A DNA stretch of 43,903 nucleotides from Chloroflexota bacterium. GTDB lineage: Bacteria; Chloroflexota; Anaerolineae; Anaerolineales; UBA11858. Both the position numbers and the translations under genes were made by a program. Below are positions 7,596 through 15,281 of this stretch, piece by piece. Each line of letters starts with the position of its first letter. Positions within the stretch are counted from its first letter, which is position 1. The stretch is taken from NCBI GenBank assembly GCA_016865865.1, contig VGOC01000020.1:1-43903 (forward strand), read 5' to 3'. The notes below the pieces were generated by a model, which was not told the DNA's origin, ran no database searches, and saw only the letters and a program-made list of their open reading frames with translations.

Positions 7596-8531
7596 TTGAC
7601 ACACTACCCCTCGAGTGACCCGTGGAGCGAAACTCAACCCACCTATGCCACCCACCCGCGGCCAAACCTTCCGGAGTGGGCCGAGCTGCCACGAAAACGC
7701 TCCTGCTGTTGCGCTAGCAGTTGCCTGTGGGGTCTGGCTGCGCCCAGTCTGGCGCTGACGTTGATCCTTCTGGTGTACCTACTCTATCCCTGGCGAACGA
7801 ATATCCTGCTCATGGGCCTGGATGTGCGCGAACCCGATTCCTATCTTGGCCGCACCGACACCCTGATCCTGACCACCATTGAACCCTGGCGACCCTATGC
7901 CGGGATGCTGTCCATCCCCCGCGATCTATGGGTGACGATCCCTAGCTATGGCGAAAACAGGGTCAACGCAGCCCATTTCCTCGCCGAAGCCGATCATCCC
8001 GGGGCTGGCCCAGGCGCGGTCATGCTGACCGTCTCCTTTAATTTCGGCGTAGACGTAGATTACTACATCCGCATCCGTTTTATCGGGTTACTGGAAGTGG
8101 TAGATGCGATGGGAGGCATCGTAGTGGAATTGCCCCGCGACATGTCCGGTTATCCTGCCGGGGAACATCTGCTCGACGCCGAACAAGCCCTGGCCCTGGT
8201 CCGAGACCGCGCCGGAAGCGATGATTTCTTCCGCATGGAGCGCGGCCAGATCTTCCTGAAAGCCCTGCTGAAGAATATGCTCGCTCCGGCCAACTGGCCG
8301 CGACTGCCCCAAACGCTGCGCGCGATGTCCGAATTCGTAGACGCCGATCTGCCGGTCTGGTTGTGGCCGCGCCTGGGGTTTGCCGCGCTGCGCCTGGGAG
8401 TAAGAAATATTGACGCCCGCGTGATCACGCGCGAGATGACCTATCCGTTCACGACGGCTGGCGGCGCACAGGTGCTGGCCCCCAACTGGTCTGCCATCAA
8501 CCCGGTTCTCATGGAGATGTTTGGACAATAA
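7596..8531 (+). CDS. LytR-CpsA-Psr family cell-wall glycopolymer transferase-like protein
   Basis: LCP proteins transfer undecaprenyl-linked glycopolymers onto the cell envelope. It has 311 residues with a TTG start (7596) behind AAGGAA, one base after the protease stop; no upstream ATG is available in this frame. A Pro-rich cytoplasmic N-terminus and a Cys cluster (SCCCASSC) precede one membrane helix at about 45-66. The LCP domain follows: NILLMGLDVREPDSYLGRTDTL, a conserved IPRDLWVTIP segment, and DVDYYIRIRFIGLLEVVDAMGGI. The RDRAGSDDFFRMERGQ segment matches the family's R-x-R motif region. The C-terminus is short. Because wall teichoic acids are absent from most Chloroflexota, the glycopolymer substrate is unknown. 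Confidence 0.88.
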   Translation: MTHYPSSDPWSETQPTYATHPRPNLPEWAELPRKRSCCCASSCLWGLAAPSLALTLILLVYLLYPWRTNILLMGLDVREPDSYLGRTDTLILTTIEPWRPYAGMLSIPRDLWVTIPSYGENRVNAAHFLAEADHPGAGPGAVMLTVSFNFGVDVDYYIRIRFIGLLEVVDAMGGIVVELPRDMSGYPAGEHLLDAEQALALVRDRAGSDDFFRMERGQIFLKALLKNMLAPANWPRLPQTLRAMSEFVDADLPVWLWPRLGFAALRLGVRNIDARVITREMTYPFTTAGGAQVLAPNWSAINPVLMEMFGQ

Positions 8532-8544
8532 ATACACACCACTA

Positions 8545-8573
8545 TTGACATTGGTACTAAGGTACAATACCAT
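8545..8573 (+). promoter_or_regulatory. Possible sigma70-type promoter for smpB
   Basis: TTGACA (8545-8550), a 17-bp spacer and TACCAT (8568-8573). The -35 box is perfect and the -10 box matches 4 of 6. The rest of 8532-8767 contains only the CGGAT repeat at 8674-8742. Confidence 0.35.
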
Positions 8574-8673
8574 TTACACCTCTATAAAGGTAACTACCCC
8601 TGAATGGAAGGAATAGGTGACAAGCCTGAATTCCTTAAGGGAGCAAATACCTCACAAACAAAGCAAGATGTAG

Positions 8674-8742
8674 TACACGGATCAACACGGATTGCACGGA
8701 TATTAATTTTTTTCATCCGTGTTCATCCGTGAAATCCGTGTC
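8674..8742. repeat. CGGAT-family inverted repeat upstream of smpB
   Basis: Three ACACGGAT/CACGGAT units on the left (from 8675) and three ATCCGTG units on the right (to 8741) form an imperfect hairpin around a T-rich loop. Its position, 26 bp before the smpB ATG, mirrors the copy before livF. Confidence 0.8.
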
Positions 8743-8767
8743 CAAGAAGTCAGTGTCTCGTCTACAC

Positions 8768-9223
8768 ATGAGCATCAAAGTCATCGCCCGAAACAAGAAA
8801 GCCTCCCACGATTATCTCTTGTTCGATCGCTTCGAAGCCGGATTGGCGCTTCAGGGCAGCGAGATCAAATCCATCCGAGCCGGCCAGATCAGCATCCGGC
8901 AGGCCTATGTGCGCGTCGATGGCGAACAGGCCTGGCTGGTAGATGCGCACATCGCTCCCTATGAGCAGGCCTCCCGCTTCGGGCATGATCCCACCCGGCC
9001 GCGCAGATTGTTGCTGCACAAGAAAGAAATCTACCGGTTGTGGGACGAGGTGCGCCGAAAAGGTGTCACGATCGTTCCCACGCAGGTTTATTTGCGGGGC
9101 GGGCGCGCCAAAGTCGAGATTGCTATCGCTCGCGGCAAGAAGCTGCACGATAAACGTCAGAGCATCGCTGAACGGGATGCGCAACGTCAGGTCGAACGCG
9201 AACTACGGCACAGTAGTCATTAA
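8768..9223 (+). CDS. smpB: SsrA-binding protein SmpB
   Basis: Binds tmRNA and delivers it to stalled ribosomes for trans-translation. It has 151 residues, normal for the family, with the start at MSIKVIARNKKA (8768); codons upstream in the same frame lie in the palindromic repeat. Diagnostic segments are ARNKKASHDY at the N-terminus, ALQGSEIKSIRAGQ, RLLLHKKEI, and the basic C-terminal tail (GKKLHDKRQSIAERDAQRQVER) that enters the mRNA path. No tmRNA gene was recognised in the window. It lies 9 bp upstream of an uncharacterised gene, so the two may be cotranscribed. Confidence 0.97.
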   Translation: MSIKVIARNKKASHDYLLFDRFEAGLALQGSEIKSIRAGQISIRQAYVRVDGEQAWLVDAHIAPYEQASRFGHDPTRPRRLLLHKKEIYRLWDEVRRKGVTIVPTQVYLRGGRAKVEIAIARGKKLHDKRQSIAERDAQRQVERELRHSSH

Positions 9224-9232
9224 GGAGCCCCT

Positions 9233-10021
9233 ATGTCAACACCAGCCACCATCGGCGCCATCAACCTCCTCACGATGGCGGAGAAGCGTCGCCTGTACGC
9301 CAGCATCATCCCGCCTGAGCTTTTAGAACGCTTTCACCTGAATCCCTTCCTGACCGATAGAGAAGGGCGCGACTTACTGCGCCTGGATTGCCCCACAGGG
9401 AGCAGCAGCGCCGAGGTCAGTCTCTTTCACCGGCCCGGCTTCCGAGATCCAATCCTTTACGGTCACATCACCGATACCATCAATGGACAGCTACACATCC
9501 TGTTATACATCCTCAATGATCCAGAGTCGCCGCGCTACGATGTAGACCAACTCCCCGATGGCACGGCCACTAAATTTGGCACCAACATCCGCAACATCGA
9601 GGCTGAAATCGCTGCCATGCAAGCAGGACTCTCCCCAGGCCAGCTCCGCGAGGGACTGCACCTCCTGAAATCGGCCGTCGCCGCCTTCGAGAAGTTCGTC
9701 GAGGAGGCTGGTCATACGATCTATTTCGCCGAGCCGCTCTACTACCACAACGCAGTGATCTTCGAACGCTACGGCTTCACCTACCAGCAAGGCCGCCGCC
9801 GGATGGAAAGTTACAACCGTGGGTTCTCTCCCGGGGGGAACCTGCTGCCCTTGCTCGATAGCAGCACCCCCTTCCGGCATCCCGAGGCCGCCAATAGCAT
9901 CCGCCTGCGCTCCTGGGCTATCCACGACGGAATCCTGGGAGAGCCGTTTACCAATGTGACCATGTATAAAACCATTGGGAAACATTCCGGCGTAAACACC
10001 TGTCCGGACATATCCTGGTAA
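9233..10021 (+). CDS. Uncharacterised 262-residue protein, possible GNAT-like fold
   Basis: I do not recognise a named family. The start is preceded by AAGGAG (9 nt), 9 bp after smpB. The protein is soluble, with no signal peptide or membrane helix. It begins with a helical segment (MAEKRRLYASIIPPELLERF), has a middle part resembling a small alpha/beta domain (GHITDTINGQLHILLYILND), and a segment, YYHNAVIFERYGFTYQQGRRRM, that resembles the end of an acetyltransferase fold. A Cys and a Trp lie at the very C-terminus (TCPDISW). It ends 11 bp before the phytol-kinase-like gene, so smpB, this gene and the kinase may share a transcript. The GNAT suggestion is weak. Confidence 0.7.
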   Translation: MSTPATIGAINLLTMAEKRRLYASIIPPELLERFHLNPFLTDREGRDLLRLDCPTGSSSAEVSLFHRPGFRDPILYGHITDTINGQLHILLYILNDPESPRYDVDQLPDGTATKFGTNIRNIEAEIAAMQAGLSPGQLREGLHLLKSAVAAFEKFVEEAGHTIYFAEPLYYHNAVIFERYGFTYQQGRRRMESYNRGFSPGGNLLPLLDSSTPFRHPEAANSIRLRSWAIHDGILGEPFTNVTMYKTIGKHSGVNTCPDISW

Positions 10022-10032
10022 TCGGAGCCAAC

Positions 10033-10740
10033 ATGTTATCCAACAATTTCCTCGCTCTCGTCATCACCTTCGCAGCCGCACTCATCTGGCTGCGGCTGAA
10101 CGATTTTGCTGCTCATCGCGGCTGGATCAGCAGCCACCTCAGCCGCAAGATCATCCACATGGGTACCGGCCCAATCTTCGTGTTGTGCTGGCTGCTCTTC
10201 CATGAAACCGCCTCAGCCCGCTACCTGGCTGCGCTGGTGCCTTTGACGATCACCGCGCAGTTCGTCATGGTCGGCCTGGGGGTCATAAAGGACGAAGCTG
10301 CCGTTCAGGCCATGTCGCGCACCGGCGACCGCCGAGAGATTCTGCGCGGTCCGCTTTTCTATGGGATCGTCTTTGTGGCGCTGACCATCATCTACTGGAA
10401 AGATTCCCCCATTGGCATGGTTGGGCTGATGCTGATGTGCGGCGGCGATGGTCTGGCAGACGTCTTCGGTCGGCGTTGGGGAAAGGCCAGGCTGCCCTGG
10501 GCATCCGGGAAATCCTGGGTGGGTTCATTGGGCATGTTGATCGGCGGCTGGACCTTCGCGGCTTTCGTTTTGTGGGTCTACGTCGCCGCGGGGTTCTTCT
10601 CTGGCTCCTTCAGCGGCTACTTGCTGCCCCTGGCGATTATCGCTATCGTTGGAACCCTGGTGGAATCTCTTCCCATCAAAGATGTGGACAATATCACTGT
10701 TACGCTGGCCGCAGTGATCCTGGGTCCTCTCTTACTCTGA
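10033..10740 (+). CDS. Phytol/dolichol-kinase-like integral membrane CTP-dependent kinase
   Basis: It has 235 residues, almost entirely membrane-embedded (about seven helices). Motifs match the VTE5/dolichol-kinase/CDP-diglyceride-synthase-like family: SRKIIHMGTGP near 36-46 and the CGGDGLADVFGRRWGK segment near 136-151 with its Asp pair, followed by WASGKSWVGSLGM. Family members phosphorylate long-chain prenols such as phytol, geranylgeraniol or dolichol with CTP. Two geranylgeranyl-reductase-like genes lie 1.4-4.7 kb downstream on the other strand, which fits a shared isoprenoid-lipid role but is not an operon. Substrate not determinable here. Confidence 0.8.
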   Translation: MLSNNFLALVITFAAALIWLRLNDFAAHRGWISSHLSRKIIHMGTGPIFVLCWLLFHETASARYLAALVPLTITAQFVMVGLGVIKDEAAVQAMSRTGDRREILRGPLFYGIVFVALTIIYWKDSPIGMVGLMLMCGGDGLADVFGRRWGKARLPWASGKSWVGSLGMLIGGWTFAAFVLWVYVAAGFFSGSFSGYLLPLAIIAIVGTLVESLPIKDVDNITVTLAAVILGPLLL

Positions 10741-10754
10741 GAGATCGTACAAAC

Positions 10755-10934
10755 TTACGCCTCTGTCTTTCCGCTTCTGCTTAGAAAGCCTACAACGATA
10801 TAGCCGCGAATGGCCTCGCGGATATTCACCAACGCCTCAGCCCTGTCCTTGCCCTGGCTGATACAGCCCGGCAGGCTGGGACACTCTGCCACCCAGTAGC
10901 CATCTTCCCCAGCGTACATCAGTACTTGTCGCAT
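10755..10934 (-). CDS. HicB-like antitoxin domain protein (orphan, 59 aa)
   Basis: A small ORF starting at MRQVLMYAGEDGYWVAECPS and continuing LPGCISQGKDRAEALVNIRE. This is the classical HicB partial-RNase-H-fold pattern (DGYWVAECP, LPGC-S-G, EAL-NI-EAI). HicB proteins neutralise the HicA mRNA interferase. No HicA ORF lies on either side. The C-terminus after AIRGYI departs from the family (VVGFLSRSGKTEA), which could be a frameshifted end. It is either a stand-alone HicB-like regulator or the remnant of a toxin-antitoxin pair. Confidence 0.7.
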   Translation of the reverse strand: MRQVLMYAGEDGYWVAECPSLPGCISQGKDRAEALVNIREAIRGYIVVGFLSRSGKTEA

Positions 10935-10992
10935 GGAACACCGCTGCTTTCTGCGTAAATCATAACGCGGCCTCCAGCCGCAACCAAAATCA

Positions 10993-11329
10993 ATCGGACG
11001 CGGATTTACGCGGATGCACGCGGATTATTTCATAATTGTTCCGCTCCCGCTCTGACAAGCGGAGATCCCCCAAACCAGGCCTTGGAGCGGGTCTACTCCT
11101 TTGGGGCGCACAAGGTGAGTAAGGAATTCTGCCAGATTCTGTCACCGACAACCAAAGGTCGAACAGGATGACGTTCGGAAAAACCCCTGTCAACGGATTT
11201 TGGGAACGGATTTAGCGGATGATGCGCCGCTGGCGGCGTCGGAATCCGTTCAATCTGTTCTAATAAATCCGTTGACAGCGGCTCACCCGAATCCAATCTT
11301 TTGTTGACGGGTACAAATTCTGCCAGATT
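10993..11329. repeat. Repeat-rich intergenic region with CGGAT units and a 14-bp direct repeat
   Basis: Between the HicB ORF and the flavodoxin gene (10935-11529) I see no convincing gene. The region holds three ACGCGGAT units (10993-11033), an inverted repeat GTCAACGGATTT (11189-11200) with its complement at 11265-11276, and a direct repeat AATTCTGCCAGATT at 11125-11138 and 11316-11329, each followed by a similar tract. Confidence 0.75.
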
Positions 11330-11529
11330 TGTTTCGCCAGGCCGAAACGATGCACGATGGCAGGAAACCAGGTGCGGATTGTGGGTTTTATCCTCGTTCG
11401 ATGGCAATATATCACTGGACGGAACAAAAAAGAGCTGTATCATCGGCCCTCGCGCCGCCGGGCGGTGGAGTCCCCCCGGTATGAGGCGCGCCAATATATT
11501 TCTAAATGAAAAGGACTGGAAACCAAGAA

Positions 11530-12054
11530 ATGAATATGGAAAAGGTACTTGTTACCTATGCTAGCCGTTTCGGTTACACGACGGGCGTGGCGGAGGCCAT
11601 CGGCAAATCTCTGTCCGAAGATGGCACACATGTGGATGTGCTCCCCATGCGGGATGTGAAAGACCTGTCCGCGTACAGCGCGGTGGTGGCGGGCAGCGCC
11701 ATCAACGGCGGGGAATGGCTGCCCGAGGCAATAGCCTTCGTGCGCGACCACCAAACCGAACTGAACCGCAGGCCCTTCGCCGCTTTCCTGGTCTGCATGA
11801 CCCTGACCATGCGCAACGCGGAGCGGTATCGCAGCCATGTGGCGGCCTGGTTGGAGCCGCTGCGCGCCCTGGCGCGGCCGGTGAGCGAAGGCCTATTCGC
11901 CGGCGGGCTGGACATCAGCAAAATCCCCTCGTTTGGCGACCGGCTCAAGTTCCGCCTGAGCGTGCTGTTCGGCGTCTGGAAGGAAGGCGACCACCGCGAT
12001 TGGGACGCCATCCGCGCCTGGGCAGTCCAGGTCAAGCCGCTTCTCTCGTCGTAA
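11530..12054 (+). CDS. Flavodoxin-domain protein, HemG/protoporphyrinogen-oxidase-like
   Basis: Small FMN-binding redox protein of the flavodoxin_5 type. About 174 residues from MNMEKVLV (11530); the frame is open from 11506 but the N-terminal beta strand begins at KVLVTYAS. The FMN phosphate loop is TYASRFGYTTGVAEAIG, and the second FMN-contacting segment is AVVAGSAINGGEW. The family includes menaquinone-dependent protoporphyrinogen IX dehydrogenase (HemG), but many members in organisms without that step have other electron-carrier roles. The gene stands alone between repeats and converges with a geranylgeranyl-reductase-like gene. Which substrate it oxidises is not evident. Confidence 0.85.
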   Translation: MNMEKVLVTYASRFGYTTGVAEAIGKSLSEDGTHVDVLPMRDVKDLSAYSAVVAGSAINGGEWLPEAIAFVRDHQTELNRRPFAAFLVCMTLTMRNAERYRSHVAAWLEPLRALARPVSEGLFAGGLDISKIPSFGDRLKFRLSVLFGVWKEGDHRDWDAIRAWAVQVKPLLSS

Positions 12055-12093
12055 AGCGCCTTGCAGGAAAGAATGACTGCGTGAACTCGGTCG

Positions 12094-13347
12094 CTATACA
12101 TGAACGTTCACGAATTCCCTAACAATCCTGGCCACAACTCGCGGTTTGAGGATATTTCGCATCACATCCCTATAGGAGGCATGGGCGGAGACCGCGTCGA
12201 AGAGACCTTTATGGAGGCTGGGGTCGTTATGAGCTGCCCTCACAATCGGGTCCAGCAAATGGTAACGTGAAAAGAGAATCGTCGCCCGGCGCATGAATTG
12301 CCCAAAAGGGAGATCCGATAGAATGTCCCGGTTCGCCAGGCGGTAGTGCGCATCGAAGGCTTCAGCAGTGATACCGGCGTTCAAGATGGTCTCGGCTGCC
12401 CGGATGCCTGTTAGTATCCCTGATGTGACGCCTTTGCCCTTGAATGTGCGCACCAACCCGGCCGCATCTCCCACCATGACGTAGCGATCGCCATAATAGC
12501 AGCGGGCCAGGGAGCAGGGGAAACGGCCTTTGAAAAACTGCTGGTCATCGGCGTTCCATTTCCCGGCCTCTGCGAAATTCGGCAAAACGCCCTGCACTTC
12601 CGGCAACGAGAGGAAATATTGCATCATGGGAGCGTCCACGCTCCGGCCAGCGATATTGATCGTCAGATGATTCCCCTTGGGGGTTACTGCGCCAAACTCG
12701 ATCCTTGGATGGTCTGGTAGAAAGGCATGGATATATCTGCCTGCAGCCTCTTCCAGGGGGCTGCCAGGATGGTATTTGGTCACCACCGAGCTAAGCGCCT
12801 GCGGAGGCCGGTAGGGTGTCTGCCTGGCGAAGAGCGCGCCTGTGCCTTCATCCAGCCCGAAGGCGCCGACTACTACATCAGCCTCCAATGAGGCGTTTTC
12901 GGTATAGATTACCACCCGGTCGGCGTGAAATTCCAGGTCCACAGCCCGAGCGGAGAAAACGCGGATTCCGCGTTCTTGCGCGGTTTCCAGCATATAGGCA
13001 TCGAATTGCACCCGCCGCACCGCGGTGGATGGCTGCATATCGCCATCCAGGGTGATCGTCTCCTGGCCGGTGTGAAGGATATAACCTTCGATTTCGCCGC
13101 GGCTCAGGTGGGAGGGAAAAGCAACATCCAGACAGGTGGTGAGCAGTTCAGGCAGCGGAGGGGATAGGACCCCTACGCACTGATTGAAGTGCTGTTCCTG
13201 GGCAAATTTCTTGCCCTCGACGATGGTGATGTCCACCCGCCGTCCCTGCGCCAGGCGTTTCGAGGCCAGGGCGCAGGCCGTGCCAGCCGGTCCGCCTCCG
13301 ATGATGACAACTCTCAGGTCTTTGGATTTGTCACCAATATCTCTCAT
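12094..13347 (-). CDS. Geranylgeranyl-reductase family FAD-dependent oxidoreductase (A)
   Basis: It has 417 residues, cytoplasmic or membrane-associated, starting 7 nt after GAAGGAGA. It has an N-terminal Rossmann FAD-binding motif (VIIGGGPAGTACALA, residues ~13-27), a Cys in FNQCVGVLSPPL of the type seen in the substrate-side loop of this family, and the second FAD motif YVMVGDAAGLVRTFKGKGV near 290-310. Family members saturate double bonds of prenyl chains (chlorophyll side chain, archaeal lipids, menaquinone). It is adjacent to and co-oriented with a paralogue (13486-14751), separated by one MITE-like element. In Chloroflexota a role in menaquinone or membrane lipid side-chain reduction is plausible but inferred. 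Confidence 0.85.
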   Translation of the reverse strand: MRDIGDKSKDLRVVIIGGGPAGTACALASKRLAQGRRVDITIVEGKKFAQEQHFNQCVGVLSPPLPELLTTCLDVAFPSHLSRGEIEGYILHTGQETITLDGDMQPSTAVRRVQFDAYMLETAQERGIRVFSARAVDLEFHADRVVIYTENASLEADVVVGAFGLDEGTGALFARQTPYRPPQALSSVVTKYHPGSPLEEAAGRYIHAFLPDHPRIEFGAVTPKGNHLTINIAGRSVDAPMMQYFLSLPEVQGVLPNFAEAGKWNADDQQFFKGRFPCSLARCYYGDRYVMVGDAAGLVRTFKGKGVTSGILTGIRAAETILNAGITAEAFDAHYRLANRDILSDLPFGQFMRRATILFSRYHLLDPIVRAAHNDPSLHKGLFDAVSAHASYRDVMRNILKPRVVARIVREFVNVHV

Positions 13348-13372
13348 ACGATCTCCTTCATGTACGCAAATG

Positions 13373-13489
13373 GTAACTGCTCAGCCATCGAACGGATTAG
13401 CCCGAAAAAAGGGTGTGCGAACGCAAAGCGGCTGCGCCCCCTTCGTACACCCTTTTTTCGGGAACTTCCCCGTTTGGCTGAGTAGTTAC
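13373..13489. mobile_element. MITE-like element, copy 2 (IS66-type ends)
   Basis: Terminal repeats GTAACTGCTCAGCCA (left) and, on the other strand, GTAACTACTCAGCCA (right). The same inner palindrome as the copy at 5888-5998 is present. It is flanked by the exact 8-bp direct repeat CGCAAATG (13365-13372 and 13490-13497). The stop codon of the downstream reductase gene (TAA on the minus strand, 13486-13488) lies inside the right terminal repeat. Confidence 0.88.
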
Positions 13490-14751
13490 CGCAAATGTTT
13501 CAAGATGCGGATGATCCCATCAGGGTTGATTGATAAACGTAGCAGTTTTCGATAGGATTCATCGCCGGTGAACATCCCCCACAGGATGCGGATGTGAACC
13601 CGGCTATCCTGTGAAAAAGTCATTTCTTCCCTGACACATTCGACCCAGGCCTTGAGAAGCCGTGGGGATTGCAGCGTTCGGTTCCAAAAGAAGAATAGCA
13701 ATTGTCCATGGCGGTTATCCCACTCCACCTGCTGGCAGTACGGCCGATACCCCGCGGCGAATGCGCGGCGTGAGACGCCCTGCTCCACAGCAACCTGCAT
13801 GGCTTTGTGGCTAGTGAAGAAAGCAGAGCCGATGCCATCCTTGTACAGATGGGTGACTGCGGCGTCCCCCACTGCAACCCAGCGATCCCCAAAATAATTC
13901 CTGGCTGGGCCAGTGGCAATGCGCGGCGTGCAGCCGCACAGGCTGCTGGCCTGATCGAAGGCCAGGTCCGCGCGCAGCTCCTGCGCCTCGACGAATTCCT
14001 CGACTGTATCGCGGGTGAACTGTCTACCTAGCAGGGAGATATTGAGATAGCGGCCCTTCGGGATGATCGCCCCAAAGATCAGCCCCTTCGGACGGGTGAA
14101 ATATGCGCTCACTTGATCATCCGGCCAGTTTCGCGGGCGCAGGATTTCATCCTGGGCCATAATAGCCGAGGGGGGAGGGGAATATCCAAAGAAAGGTTCC
14201 AGCGGAGGGCGGCTGTTCACCCCGGTAGCCAGAACAAGCAAATCCGCTGGAAAATCCCCCAGGGAGGTGTGAACGACTGGTTTTTCCTCCCAACTCACAG
14301 ACCGCACCCGGTGCGCGATCCGATTTGCCCCGCGGGCTTGGGCGGCGCGAAGGAGAAAATCGTCGAAACTGTCGAGCGGGGAACCCTGGTGCTGCCGGGG
14401 ACCTCCGCCTCGGTACACGCTGATGATCTTCCTTTGCGGATCAGGCTGGCCAATCTGGATCACTGCGGTATCCAGGTGCAGCGTATATGCGTTGAGTTGA
14501 GCCTGGATTACTGCGGGCGGAAGCTGGATTCCCAGGCTGTCCAGCCCTGCCATCAAGCGAGATGAAAGAATGCCAGCGCAGCGGTTGCAGCCCCCCGGTC
14601 CGGGTTTCGTAAAATCGCGCGGTTCGAAGATGAGGATCTCCAGGTGGATTCCGGCCTGCTGCGCCTGTCGAATCAGATGGAGCGCGGCTAAACTCCCCCC
14701 AGGCCCGCCGCCGATGATACATACCCGATCGTCGTTATTCAGTCGCATCAT
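13486..14751 (-). CDS. Geranylgeranyl-reductase family FAD-dependent oxidoreductase (B)
   Basis: It has 421 residues. FAD motif VCIIGGGPGGSLAALHL near 10-26, a CNRCAGILSS cysteine pair near 56-59 (the related geranylgeranyl reductases have a CxxC or single Cys here), and a second motif RWVAVGDAAVTHLYKDGIGSA near 290-310. Compared with its neighbour it has a longer N-terminal substrate domain. The stop codon is contributed by the terminal repeat of the adjacent MITE-like element, so the last few residues (KHLR) were probably altered or cut by the insertion. It is divergent from the A-type Fe-S carrier gene. The reaction is probably reduction of an isoprenoid chain, but a hydroxylase-like or other flavoenzyme role is possible. 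Confidence 0.83.
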   Translation of the reverse strand: MMRLNNDDRVCIIGGGPGGSLAALHLIRQAQQAGIHLEILIFEPRDFTKPGPGGCNRCAGILSSRLMAGLDSLGIQLPPAVIQAQLNAYTLHLDTAVIQIGQPDPQRKIISVYRGGGPRQHQGSPLDSFDDFLLRAAQARGANRIAHRVRSVSWEEKPVVHTSLGDFPADLLVLATGVNSRPPLEPFFGYSPPPSAIMAQDEILRPRNWPDDQVSAYFTRPKGLIFGAIIPKGRYLNISLLGRQFTRDTVEEFVEAQELRADLAFDQASSLCGCTPRIATGPARNYFGDRWVAVGDAAVTHLYKDGIGSAFFTSHKAMQVAVEQGVSRRAFAAGYRPYCQQVEWDNRHGQLLFFFWNRTLQSPRLLKAWVECVREEMTFSQDSRVHIRILWGMFTGDESYRKLLRLSINPDGIIRILKHLR

Positions 14752-14806
14752 GGATCACCCTTCACCTATCTTAGCAGCAGACTGGCTATCTGGCATCAAT
14801 GCTTCA

Positions 14807-14835
14807 TTGACGCCGAATAGTGAATATGATAGACT
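14807..14835 (+). promoter_or_regulatory. Candidate promoter for the A-type Fe-S carrier gene
   Basis: TTGACG (14807-14812), 17 bp, TAGACT (14830-14835), placing transcription start about 40 nt before the ATG at 14882. Confidence 0.4.
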
Positions 14836-14881
14836 TTGTCGAAATTTAAACCCTGAAGGTTTCTCTTGAAAGGTAACAAAC

Positions 14882-15259
14882 ATGGTAGTGACTGACACCC
14901 AAATTGCTGATGTGATATCGCTAACCCCCGCAGCCGCAGATGCCGTCCGTGATCTGTTCGCCAGGCGCGAGTTGGAAGGATACGCGTTGCGGGTTTTCGT
15001 CCAGGGGGGCGGCTGTTCTGGCTTACAATACGGTATGACGCTGGAAAACAATTTCCGCGAACTGGATACTGTGGTTGACTCGAACGGCGTGAACGTAGTC
15101 GTTGACGAAGTCTCCATCCAGTATCTGGCCGGCTCGACCATAGATTTCGTCGAAGACGTCAGGGGCAGCGGCTTCAAAGTCGAGAACCCCAATGCCTTCA
15201 GCGCGTGTAATTGCAGCAGCGCCTCCGGGGCAGCAAGCAGCGCGTGCAGCGGCTGCTAA
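14882..15259 (+). CDS. A-type iron-sulfur carrier protein (HesB/IscA/ErpA family)
   Basis: Carries and inserts Fe-S clusters into apoproteins, relevant in a window with about ten Fe-S proteins. It has 125 residues. The three conserved cysteines are present: C45 in GGGCSGLQYGM and C109/C111 in SACNCS. The usual family ending is short after CxC; here an Ala/Ser-rich tail of 14 residues follows and ends with a further CxxC (C122, C125). The gene is monocistronic with its own candidate promoter and converges with the SH3b gene. The extra CxxC is unusual and might be a metal site or a low-complexity end. Confidence 0.92.
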   Translation: MVVTDTQIADVISLTPAAADAVRDLFARRELEGYALRVFVQGGGCSGLQYGMTLENNFRELDTVVDSNGVNVVVDEVSIQYLAGSTIDFVEDVRGSGFKVENPNAFSACNCSSASGAASSACSGC

Positions 15260-15281
15260 GCAAGGTCAGAGAATTCGGGGA

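Noticed and set aside
8603-8731. 42-codon ORF before smpB starting at ATG 8603
   Set aside because: No ribosome binding site, and the second half is encoded by the CGGAT repeat.
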